From CAZXPG01 sp964643145 (GTDB lineage Bacteria > Pseudomonadota > Alphaproteobacteria > Rickettsiales > Arcanibacteraceae): 7,318 nucleotides of DNA. Under the pieces are notes generated by a model. The model was not told the DNA's origin. It worked only from the letters and a program-made list of their open reading frames with translations, and searched no databases. Positions within the stretch are counted from its first letter, which is position 1. Each line of letters begins with the position of its first letter. Below are positions 1-5,996 of this stretch, piece after piece. The stretch is from the NCBI GenBank assembly GCA_964643145.1, contig CAZXPG010000070.1:1-7318 (forward strand), written 5' to 3'. The position numbers and the translations under genes are program-made.

Positions 1-4
1 GGGC

Positions 5-55
5 TAGTCTGCTCACATTGCAACCTAACCAATTCTTGAACTGTGAGCAGTATAT
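5..55 (+). repeat. Dispersed palindrome-ended repeat, copy 1
   Basis: The 42-bp core at 9-50 starts with CTGCTCACA and ends with its exact reverse complement TGTGAGCAG, enclosing a 24-bp non-palindromic centre. With flanking TAGT and TATAT, 51 bp are identical to copy 2 at 2894-2944. The core is also found inverted at 4834-4875 with one base change. Conservation of the centre as well as the ends suggests a duplicated or mobile unit more than a simple operator. It ends 12 bp before the first possible start of the GreA-like gene, so it could lie in that gene's promoter or leader. I do not recognise a named family. Confidence 0.9.
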
Positions 56-85
56 CCTAATCGTTTTATGGTAAACTGTAATCCT

Positions 86-565
86 ATGAATAAACAACAG
101 ATACTTAAAAAAATTCAGGCAAGGCTTAACCAAGAGGCAGAGAGCCTTGCGCGAGGTGCTATGCATGCCCATAGTTATGCTACCAATAGCGAAAGCAAAT
201 CGGAGGGCAAATATGATACGCGTGGGTTGGAAGCCTCGTATCTGGCAGAGGGGCAGGCAAAGCTGGCAGCAGCAAGCGCGCAGGCAGTTTCACTGTATAG
301 CACGCTAACGCTTCAGGACTTTTCTGAAAATACAGCGATAGCACTAACAGCACTGGTTGAATTGGAATATGAGGGTAAGCATAAATACTGTTTTATCGGC
401 CCCAAAAATGGGGGGATTACTATTGAGCACGAAGGTTGCTCTATCACACTTATTACCCCAACCTCACCACTCGGCCAGTTGTTGATAGGCCGGAAAGAAG
501 GTGATTATATTGAAGTGATAACTGAACACTCAATCCGTGAATATGACATTATCTCCGTAAGGTAG
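86..565 (+). CDS. GreA/GreB-family transcription elongation factor-like protein
   Basis: A 159-residue protein related to the Gre factors, which bind the RNA polymerase secondary channel and stimulate cleavage of backtracked RNA. The N-terminal part (about 1-75) is helical and holds the block KYDTRGLEASYLA at 42-54, which I recall from a group of short proteobacterial Gre-like proteins. The C-terminal part (about 85-158) resembles the GreA FKBP-like domain, with SPLGQLLIGRKEGD at 127-140 and a final REYDIISV. The start at 86 is chosen because relatives begin MNK; an in-frame ATG at 68 would add six residues. Neither start has a good Shine-Dalgarno sequence. It stands alone, just after repeat copy 1. 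Whether it truly stimulates transcript cleavage or is a paralogue with another polymerase-linked role cannot be told from the sequence. Confidence 0.82.
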   Translation: MNKQQILKKIQARLNQEAESLARGAMHAHSYATNSESKSEGKYDTRGLEASYLAEGQAKLAAASAQAVSLYSTLTLQDFSENTAIALTALVELEYEGKHKYCFIGPKNGGITIEHEGCSITLITPTSPLGQLLIGRKEGDYIEVITEHSIREYDIISVR

Positions 566-642
566 ACCTCGGCCGATTCAAACCTAAAGTGCAGTGGGGA
601 GATTTTTTGTGAAAAAAAGGCTGTAGTCATTCCAAATAATTA

Positions 643-670
643 TTCACTTATCCAAAACTGAGGTTATATA
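643..670 (+). promoter_or_regulatory. Possible sigma70-type promoter for the hybrid kinase gene
   Basis: TTCACT at 643-648 and TATATA at 665-670 are 16 bp apart and fit a weak -35/-10 pair, giving a start near 677 and a leader of about 80 bases. The match is imperfect and the surroundings are AT-rich, so this is only a candidate. The rest of the 566-757 gap shows an A/T-tract inverted repeat near 603-618 but no gene. Confidence 0.25.
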
Positions 671-757
671 GCTAGAGAGCATGAATTCCCATTGGTTACT
701 TATCGCCTTCGGCTTATTCTTCACCCCAAATAGCCTTAAACCCTGCTCACGTACCAC

Positions 758-2788
758 ATGCAAAGAATCTACACTATACTTATCATTGAAGATAGCAAAG
801 CAGACCGCAGCTTATATAAACGCTTTCTTGCCCTCTCCCCTACTTATAGCTACCAATTTATCGAGGCATCCAGTGGTGAGGCGGGAATTCACGCAGCTTT
901 AGAACATTCTCCCGATTGCATCCTGCTTGACCATTACCTGCCGGAAATGAGCGGGCTTGAGGTGTTAAAAAAGATTATCAGCTATAAAGGCATTGCCCCG
1001 ATTATTATGCTGACCGGCCATGGCGATGAGATGCTGGCAGTCAATGTCATGAAGGCGGGTGCACAGGACTATCTTCCAAAAGACAAGATTACTCCTGTTA
1101 TCCTGCAACGTGCTGTGCATAACACGATAGAACGGGTGGGGCTATTGTTACAAGTGCGGCAACAAAACCTGGCACTTAAACAGGCGAATCGTGAATTGAG
1201 GAAAGCGAATGAAAAGGCAGAAATTGCCAATAAAACCAAAGGGGAATTCCTTGCCAATATGAGCCATGAAATCCGCACCCCCATGAACAGTATTATCGGC
1301 ATGACAGAACTGCTTCTTACCACGCCACTCAATGCTGAGCAGATGGAATATGCCCACAGCCTACATAGTTCTGGTGTGTTATTACTGGATTTAATCAATG
1401 ATATACTCGATTTTTCTAAAATTGAGGCCCATGAACTTTCCCTTTCCCCCAGCATTGTCGATATGCCCGCACTTATCACCGAACTTACCCACCTACTTAT
1501 GCCAAAAATACAAGAAAATACGATTGACTTTGCGGTATTTTATCATCCTTCCACCCCACGTTTTCTTATCGTTGACCCTATACGCATCCGGCAAATATTG
1601 CTGAATCTCACCAGCAATGCGATTAAATTCACCCATAATGGTTATGTTATTATACGTGTATGCCCGCTTAATAAGGATGCAACCACGATTACATTGCGCT
1701 TTGAGGTAGAAGATAGCGGTATTGGCATTGCACCTGAAAAGCAAAGTTATATTTTTCAGGAATTTACCCAGGTTGATAGTACCTCCACGCGTAAATATGG
1801 TGGCACGGGGCTTGGCCTCTCTATCAGCAAGAATCTAGTCACTCTCATGAACGGACAGATAGGAGTGAATAGCGCACTGGGAAAAGGTGCATTATTCTGG
1901 TTTACTCTCACCTTGCCTATGGCTGAAAACACAATGGAAGAACCATATTCACTCCCCACTCATCTACAACATATACGTATATTATTAATTGATGACCGCC
2001 CTAGTAACCAGCGTATTATGCATAAGTATCTTACCAGCTATCATCTCCGCTGCGATATAGCCTCCTCGGCCAATGAAGCCTATCGTATCATACAGGAATC
2101 GTTGTTCTATGATGTTATCTTCATTTCCGAACATCTGCATGACGCAGAGGGCATAACGCTTGGGAAATCCTTAAAAGCACTTCCTGGATTAGAACAGACG
2201 CATCTTATCCTTCTGACCTATTTTGGTAAGCCACTTCCAGCCGATATAGTGCAGCAGGCCGGATTCAGCAACTATATCACCACACCACTCTTTCCCCTCG
2301 CCCTACTACGCCATATCGAACAGACTATATCATTAGCTAGCGATGATACTGCCCACACCCCTGCCTATGCGCTAGAGCCCCCAGATCTTTCCCCTCGTTT
2401 AAACAGCAACGTCCTGGTAGCCGAAGATTTTCCTGCCAACCAACTGCAAGTAAAGCGTATGCTGGAAAAAATGGGCTGCAACGTCACCATTGCCGCTAAT
2501 GGTGAACTGGCCTTAGCACTACTCGATAACAACCCCAGTGCCTATGATATCATTCTAATGGACTGTCAAATGCCAGAAATGGATGGTTATGAAGCCACAC
2601 GCATTATCCGCTCCCATCGTTGGGGAAAACATATTCCCATCATCGCCATGACCGCACATGCCCTACAAGGCGATAGGGAAAAATGCCTGGCAGCCGGTAT
2701 GAGTGACTATATTAGCAAACCCATCCGCATGACCGAAATGGAAAAAATTATCACCAAACACCTTCACAGACCATCAGCACGCGCTTAA
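758..2788 (+). CDS. Soluble hybrid sensor histidine kinase / response regulator (REC-HisKA-HATPase-REC-REC)
   Basis: A 676-residue multidomain signalling kinase. An N-terminal receiver (about 5-125) has E11/D12, phosphoacceptor D58, T86 and K108. A predicted coiled linker (about 130-160) leads to a HisKA domain with the H-box FLANMSHEIRTPMN and phospho-His H170. The ATPase domain (about 270-388) has the N-box around N287, D319 in DSGIGI, and GGTGLGLS at 348-355. A second receiver (about 405-525) is degenerate: S457 sits where the phospho-Asp should be and T509 where the Lys should be. The third receiver (about 550-670) is intact, with E556/D557, D602, T632 and K654. There is no transmembrane segment, PAS domain or Hpt domain, so it should be cytosolic, take input through the first receiver, and need a separate phosphotransfer partner or act by protein contacts. 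An in-frame stop at 737-739 rules out a longer N-terminus; there is no clear ribosome binding site. No cognate regulator gene is adjacent. Confidence 0.95.
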   Translation: MQRIYTILIIEDSKADRSLYKRFLALSPTYSYQFIEASSGEAGIHAALEHSPDCILLDHYLPEMSGLEVLKKIISYKGIAPIIMLTGHGDEMLAVNVMKAGAQDYLPKDKITPVILQRAVHNTIERVGLLLQVRQQNLALKQANRELRKANEKAEIANKTKGEFLANMSHEIRTPMNSIIGMTELLLTTPLNAEQMEYAHSLHSSGVLLLDLINDILDFSKIEAHELSLSPSIVDMPALITELTHLLMPKIQENTIDFAVFYHPSTPRFLIVDPIRIRQILLNLTSNAIKFTHNGYVIIRVCPLNKDATTITLRFEVEDSGIGIAPEKQSYIFQEFTQVDSTSTRKYGGTGLGLSISKNLVTLMNGQIGVNSALGKGALFWFTLTLPMAENTMEEPYSLPTHLQHIRILLIDDRPSNQRIMHKYLTSYHLRCDIASSANEAYRIIQESLFYDVIFISEHLHDAEGITLGKSLKALPGLEQTHLILLTYFGKPLPADIVQQAGFSNYITTPLFPLALLRHIEQTISLASDDTAHTPAYALEPPDLSPRLNSNVLVAEDFPANQLQVKRMLEKMGCNVTIAANGELALALLDNNPSAYDIILMDCQMPEMDGYEATRIIRSHRWGKHIPIIAMTAHALQGDREKCLAAGMSDYISKPIRMTEMEKIITKHLHRPSARA

Positions 2789-2808
2789 TATAACCTCAGT
2801 TTTGCGTT

Positions 2809-2842
2809 CCTGCATTATGTATCTTTAGATACATAATGCAGG
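2809..2842 (+). terminator. Perfect 15-bp hairpin after the kinase gene
   Basis: CCTGCATTATGTATC at 2809-2823 pairs perfectly with 2828-2842 across a TTTA loop, starting 20 bases after the kinase stop codon. Position and stability suggest a transcript end or 3' protection. However, neither strand has the U-tract expected of an intrinsic terminator (GGGGAAA follows on +), so it may instead be an mRNA-stabilising hairpin or a cruciform-forming site. Confidence 0.45.
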
Positions 2843-2855
2843 GGGAAATGCCACG

Positions 2856-2896
2856 CTATGCCTGCTTTATGCAGCATTGCTTGCACTCAAGCATAG
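2856..2896. repeat. Nested inverted repeats next to repeat copy 2
   Basis: CTATGC at 2856-2861 pairs with GCATAG at 2891-2896. Inside are two shorter hairpins: TGCT/AGCA at 2863-2876, and TGCTTG/CAAGCA at 2878-2893, which competes with the outer stem. The block abuts repeat copy 2 directly. It is non-coding and its function is unknown. Confidence 0.45.
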
Positions 2897-2944
2897 TCTG
2901 CTCACATTGCAACCTAACCAATTCTTGAACTGTGAGCAGTATAT
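2894..2944 (+). repeat. Dispersed palindrome-ended repeat, copy 2
   Basis: Identical over 51 bp to copy 1 at 5-55 and in the same orientation. The 42-bp core is 2898-2939, with 9-bp exact inverted ends. The right junction creates TATAAT at 2942-2947, a perfect -10 hexamer by sequence, though no good -35 lies at the usual distance. Copies 1 and 2 are direct repeats around the GreA-like and kinase genes. Confidence 0.92.
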
Positions 2945-3020
2945 AATGGTTATGTATTAATATTTTTATTAATTTTGCTACAAATATTTATATATTAACT
3001 TTTTGTTAAGATATGCCTGC
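2945..3020. other. Very AT-rich stretch with small palindromes
   Basis: About 75 bases composed almost entirely of A and T, following repeat copy 2. It contains ATTAATA/TATTAAT at 2956-2973 with a T4 loop, and TTAAC/GTTAA at 2995-3009 with a T5 spacer. There is no coding potential. It may be an upstream activating or easily melted promoter region for the protease gene, and the TTAAC-N5-GTTAA dyad could be an operator. Confidence 0.5.
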
Positions 3021-3029
3021 CAATATAAC
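3003..3029 (+). promoter_or_regulatory. Possible promoter of the metalloprotease gene
   Basis: TTGTTA at 3003-3008 and TATAAC at 3024-3029 are 15 bp apart, a little short for sigma70. The TTAAC-N5-GTTAA dyad overlaps the -35. A start near 3036 would give an unusually long leader of about 225 bases that contains the structured element at 3100-3213. Confidence 0.3.
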
Positions 3030-3099
3030 TAGACCAACATTATTATCCCCAACAATCCTCATATTTTTCCTAAAACGAAAGCAGACACATGTGTAAGTC

Positions 3100-3213
3100 T
3101 ACTATCCGTCTTCTAAAGAAGGTAGTATACGGCAAACGCTTATCCGTCGGCTATTTCATAGGTTAAAGCCTGTTAGAAATAGCGGCAACCATGGCGTTCA
3201 TCCTGATATACGG
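3100..3213 (+). ncRNA. Candidate structured 5' leader RNA with two related units
   Basis: Two units each begin with TATCCGTC (3103-3110 and 3141-3148) and end with TATACGG (3126-3132 and 3207-3213), so CCGT can pair with ACGG in each. Unit 1 contains the hairpin CTTC-TAAA-GAAG (3110-3121), and TACTA/TAGTA (3100-3104 with 3123-3127) is an alternative outer stem. Unit 2 contains a perfect 8-bp stem, GCTATTTC/GAAATAGC (3150-3157 with 3176-3183), topped by an AGGT/GCCT hairpin with a TAAA loop. AACGC/GCGTT (3135-3139 with 3194-3198) can close around it. CGGCAA recurs after both inner stems (3130-3135 and 3183-3188). I do not recognise a known riboswitch class. It could be a cis-regulatory RNA for the protease, a small RNA, or chance folding. 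Confidence 0.4.
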
Positions 3214-3241
3214 TTATTTTCTTTTGATTAGGAAAAAATGA
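3191..3241 (+). CDS. Possible 16-residue leader peptide
   Basis: ATG at 3191 opens a reading frame for MAFILIYGYFLLIRKK, ending in TGA at 3239-3241, 20 bases before the protease start. The peptide is hydrophobic with a basic tail. It has no Shine-Dalgarno sequence and a frame this short can arise by chance. It is noted because it overlaps the last arm of the structured leader, where translation could affect folding. Confidence 0.15.
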   Translation: MAFILIYGYFLLIRKK

Positions 3242-3246
3242 ACCTA

Positions 3247-3253
3247 TAAGGAG
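3247..3253 (+). promoter_or_regulatory. Strong ribosome binding site of the metalloprotease
   Basis: TAAGGAG lies 8 bases before the ATG at 3262. It is among the best Shine-Dalgarno matches in the window and fixes the protease start, which matters because the unusual low-complexity N-terminus is therefore really translated. Confidence 0.8.
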
Positions 3254-3261
3254 CGCATATT

Positions 3262-4689
3262 ATGGCTAAAGTTTATACCAGCGGAAGAAAATATGATAAC
3301 GATCGTAATAACGATACACATACACGCAATGATCGTATCAGCAACTATTATCATCATTATAGGGATTATCATGATTACCGTGATCATTCCTCTACCACTG
3401 ATGATAATAGCCCGCCTCCCCCCACTGATACTGGTACGGATACACCCTCAACACCAAGCACCCCCTCAACACCAACAGTGCCGGATGTTCCTGCACAACC
3501 CTCTTCCCCCTCACCTGTGATTACCAGTTTTACCGGTGGGCCTTACTATACCGATGCGCTGATTTCAGGGCAATCCTGGACAGGTAGCGTAAGCAAAGCC
3601 GCTGAAGTACATTATACTTATGCCACTGTCAGCACCTCCAATGATAGTTCTGAAGGTGTTAGCAACCCCAGCATGTTAAGCAGCAGCCAGCAGGCCGCGA
3701 TGGATAAAGCCTTCCAGGCCTGGGAAAATGTGGCAAATATCGACTTTGTGAAAGACAGCACTGCTAGCAGCAATACTGATATTATTGTTCGGCAATCGGA
3801 TCTTTCCAGCGGTTCTGGCGTTACCTACACCTGGTGGCAGGGTAGCAGCTTCACCAAAGCCGATATTATCCTCGATAATGCCTATATTAAAACCACCGAT
3901 GTGGGCAGCTATGGATTTATGACCATGATGCATGAAATCGGCCATTCCCTTGGGCTAAAACACCCGGGCAATTACGATTCCGGCACGGGTGGTGCAAATG
4001 GCCCCTATCTTCCCACTTCTGAAGACTCGCTGAACAACTCGATTATGTCCTATAACAAAGGGGCGGTTGCCAGTTCACAGAACCCACCAGCAACCCCAAT
4101 GATTTACGACATTGCCGCAGCACAGTTGCTCTATGGTGCCAATAGCAGCTATAACAGTGGCGATACCACCTACACGCTTAACGGTACGAAGCTGGTTTCC
4201 ACCTTGTGGGATGGTAATGGCAAAGATACTCTCAGCGCCGCTACTTATAGTGGTAACAGCACCATTGACCTGCGGGAAGGCATTAACAATATCACTAAAG
4301 TGGGGCAGTCGACACTATGGGTTGCCTTTAACAGCAATATTGAGAATGCCACAACCGGCACAGGAAGCGATACTATTTATGGCAACAGCCTGCATAATAT
4401 CCTTACTGGCGGTGCTGGAAATGACACCTTAACCGGTGGCGCCGGCAATGATATTTTTGTTTTCCACAAAGGCGATGGCAAAGATGTGATTACCGACTTC
4501 CAGCATCATAGCGGCGCAAATGGTGATACCATCTGGCTGGATAGCTCTATTTACAGTTCGGTTACCCAGCTAATAAGTAACATCACTTCCAGCAGTAACG
4601 GGGCTATGCTCAACCTTGGTAGTGACACTATTACGCTGACAGGCGTAAGTGCTGGCACACTAACAGCCGAGGATTTCTATATCGCCTAA
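3262..4689 (+). CDS. Serralysin-like M10 zinc metalloprotease with RTX repeats
   Basis: A 475-residue predicted secreted endopeptidase of the metzincin class. The zinc site HEIGHSLGLKH is at 224-234 (ligands H224, H228, H234; catalytic E225), with the Met-turn SIMSY around M262. Residues about 365-400 carry glycine/aspartate-rich RTX nonapeptides (GAGNDTLTG, GAGNDIFVF) that bind calcium, followed by the usual M10 C-terminal domain ending in DFYIA. There is no N-terminal signal peptide, consistent with type I (ABC) secretion through a C-terminal signal. Residues 10-50 are rich in His, Tyr, Asp, Arg and Asn, and 51-86 form a Pro/Ser/Thr linker with TPS repeats; together they are longer and stranger than a normal serralysin propeptide. 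No inhibitor or transporter gene is adjacent. It likely acts outside the cell on proteins; the substrate is unknown. Confidence 0.95.
   Translation: MAKVYTSGRKYDNDRNNDTHTRNDRISNYYHHYRDYHDYRDHSSTTDDNSPPPPTDTGTDTPSTPSTPSTPTVPDVPAQPSSPSPVITSFTGGPYYTDALISGQSWTGSVSKAAEVHYTYATVSTSNDSSEGVSNPSMLSSSQQAAMDKAFQAWENVANIDFVKDSTASSNTDIIVRQSDLSSGSGVTYTWWQGSSFTKADIILDNAYIKTTDVGSYGFMTMMHEIGHSLGLKHPGNYDSGTGGANGPYLPTSEDSLNNSIMSYNKGAVASSQNPPATPMIYDIAAAQLLYGANSSYNSGDTTYTLNGTKLVSTLWDGNGKDTLSAATYSGNSTIDLREGINNITKVGQSTLWVAFNSNIENATTGTGSDTIYGNSLHNILTGGAGNDTLTGGAGNDIFVFHKGDGKDVITDFQHHSGANGDTIWLDSSIYSSVTQLISNITSSSNGAMLNLGSDTITLTGVSAGTLTAEDFYIA
3445..3475 (+). repeat. Short tandem repeat encoding the TPS linker
   Basis: The 13-mer CCCTCAACACCAA occurs at 3445-3457 and again at 3463-3475. 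The 18-base period corresponds to a six-residue PSTPST unit in the protease linker. Copy number could vary without shifting the frame. Confidence 0.6.
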
Positions 4690-4701
4690 CCAAAACATAC
4701 T

Positions 4702-4734
4702 CCCCTCTCCCTCTTCCTTGAGGGAGAGAGGGGG
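4702..4734 (+). terminator. GC-rich hairpin after the metalloprotease gene
   Basis: CTCTCCCTC at 4705-4713 pairs with GAGGGAGAG at 4720-4728 across a TTCCTT loop. CCC/GGG pairs extend the stem after a 2-base bulge. It begins 12 bases after the protease stop. Instead of a U-tract it is followed by G5-TG-C8 (4730-4744), so termination would be atypical. A weaker CCCAG-AATA-CTGGG hairpin follows at 4763-4776. Confidence 0.5.
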
Positions 4735-4833
4735 TGCCCCCCCCACCAGAAATGTTCCCTTTCCCAGAATACTGGGGAGTGTAGTCATACAATATTTTCA
4801 GTTGCCTTTTTGCTCACCCCATGTAAACATATG

Positions 4834-4875
4834 CTGCTCACAGTTCAAGAATTGGTTAGGTTGTAATGTGAGCAG
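4834..4875 (-). repeat. Dispersed palindrome-ended repeat, copy 3 (inverted)
   Basis: The reverse complement matches the 42-bp core of copies 1 and 2 with one difference (TTACAA for TTGCAA). Here the inverted ends can be extended to 15 bp with one mismatch (CATATGCTGCTCACA against CATATACTGCTCACA). The + strand right flank is again TATAT, as in the other copies, although the centre is reversed. It lies 86 bp before the methyltransferase start, within the likely control region of that operon. Confidence 0.92.
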
Positions 4876-4943
4876 TATATGCTGGGCAATGCCAAAGTGT
4901 TATACATGAAATTGGTAAGACTATCGCTCAAGAGGTCTAATAA

Positions 4944-4951
4944 AAGGAAGG
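4944..4951 (+). promoter_or_regulatory. Ribosome binding site of the cytosine methyltransferase
   Basis: AAGGAAGG lies 10 bases before the ATG at 4962 and supports that start, as does the position of methyltransferase motif I only a few residues into the protein. No convincing promoter was seen between repeat copy 3 and this site. Confidence 0.65.
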
Positions 4952-4961
4952 TCGTATAATA

Positions 4962-5996
4962 ATGGTTCAGTGTATCAGCATTTTTTCCGGAGCAGGAGGG
5001 CTAGATGTTGGTGCTCTCAACGCTGGTGCCAAGATTATTGCCTGTGTTGAAAACAACCCCGATGCGGCACAAACACTGCGGCTCAATCACGGCCATTTGA
5101 AAGCAACCATTCTTGAAAATGATATTCAAGAGGTCGATTTTAAACAATGGAATGGAATTGATGACACAATTTTGATTGGTGGGCCACCTTGCCAACCATT
5201 CTCCAAAAACGGCTATTGGGTACGTAATGACAACCGTCTCATCCAGAACGATCCACGCAATCTGTTAGGACAGTTCTTGCGGGCGCTTTCCGAAATGCAA
5301 CCAAAGGGCTTCCTTTTCGAGAATGTCGAGAGCATTCTTCATCCCACAAACAAGGAAGAGTTTCAAAGATTTGTAAGTAACGCAGAACTATTAGGATACC
5401 GTTGCACCCCGTTTAAGACCGATGCTGCGGATTTTGGTGTTCCTCAGAAACGGAAGCGAGTATTTGTCTTTGGTGTATTGGGCGGCAAGAGCGCAATTCC
5501 TGTGCCAATAGCTACCCACGCCAATCACAGCAAAAAAGAGTTTGATCATACTCTTCCCGACTATGTGGGTGTTGGTCAATTTATTACAAAGTTTGACACA
5601 AGCCAATACACGGAACCCCAAGAAGATGCCAGCCAGGGGACATATTTTTATGAACTGACGCACGTTCCAGCAGGAAAAAATTATATTGCACTATCAAAGT
5701 TAGAGGGATATGAAGGACGTATATTTCGGTCTGGTGGCAGGTTCTGGAACTTCTTGCACAAGCTGCACCCCGATCAACCATCGATTACCATTGCAGCCCA
5801 GCCTGGCCCGTGGGTTGGCCCGTTTCACTGGAGCAATAGACGGCTCAGAGTACCAGAAATAGCGGCAATACAAACATTCCCAGACGGCTATCAGTTTGCA
5901 GGCAACCGACGATCAATCCAGAAACAGATCGGCAATGCTGTTCCCTGTATGCTAGCTGAGAAAATGGTTAAGCATCTGATAGAGAAAGCCTTATGA
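4962..5996 (+). CDS. DNA (cytosine-5-)-methyltransferase
   Basis: A 344-residue C5-cytosine methyltransferase transferring methyl from S-adenosylmethionine to cytosine in a specific DNA site. All main motifs are in canonical order: I (FSGAGG, 8-13), II (E30), IV (GGPPCQPFS, 73-81, nucleophile C77), VI (ENV, 120-122), VIII (QKRKR, 162-166), IX (RLRVPEIAAIQTFPD, 294-308) and X (IGNAVP, 323-328). The target recognition region lies between VIII and IX (about 175-290), and the site it reads cannot be inferred. Length is normal and no catalytic residue is missing. Its stop overlaps the next start as ATGA, which implies translational coupling to the HNH nuclease. Together they look like a restriction-modification system in which this enzyme protects host DNA. 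Confidence 0.96.
   Translation: MVQCISIFSGAGGLDVGALNAGAKIIACVENNPDAAQTLRLNHGHLKATILENDIQEVDFKQWNGIDDTILIGGPPCQPFSKNGYWVRNDNRLIQNDPRNLLGQFLRALSEMQPKGFLFENVESILHPTNKEEFQRFVSNAELLGYRCTPFKTDAADFGVPQKRKRVFVFGVLGGKSAIPVPIATHANHSKKEFDHTLPDYVGVGQFITKFDTSQYTEPQEDASQGTYFYELTHVPAGKNYIALSKLEGYEGRIFRSGGRFWNFLHKLHPDQPSITIAAQPGPWVGPFHWSNRRLRVPEIAAIQTFPDGYQFAGNRRSIQKQIGNAVPCMLAEKMVKHLIEKAL

Noticed and set aside
9..50. Resemblance of TGTGAGC to lac-operator or CRP-type sites
   Set aside because: Only the short TGTGAGC string is shared. The spacing and the 24-bp conserved centre do not fit those sites.
681..902. A 73-codon frame beginning before the kinase
   Set aside because: Most of it overlaps the kinase receiver domain in another frame, and it has no Shine-Dalgarno sequence.
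1069..1959. Minus-strand open frames inside the kinase gene
   Set aside because: They are antisense shadows of a well-supported kinase and show no independent protein features.
3100..3213. c-di-GMP-I riboswitch, suggested by the GGCAAAC string
   Set aside because: The remaining conserved GEMM elements and stem arrangement could not be aligned to this sequence.
1..4880. CRISPR array
   Set aside because: The three repeats are about 1.9-2.8 kb apart, with genes between them and no regular spacers or cas genes.
4718..4909. A 63-codon open frame after the protease
   Set aside because: It begins in the GC-rich hairpin, runs through the C8 run and repeat copy 3, and has no ribosome binding site or recognisable protein character.
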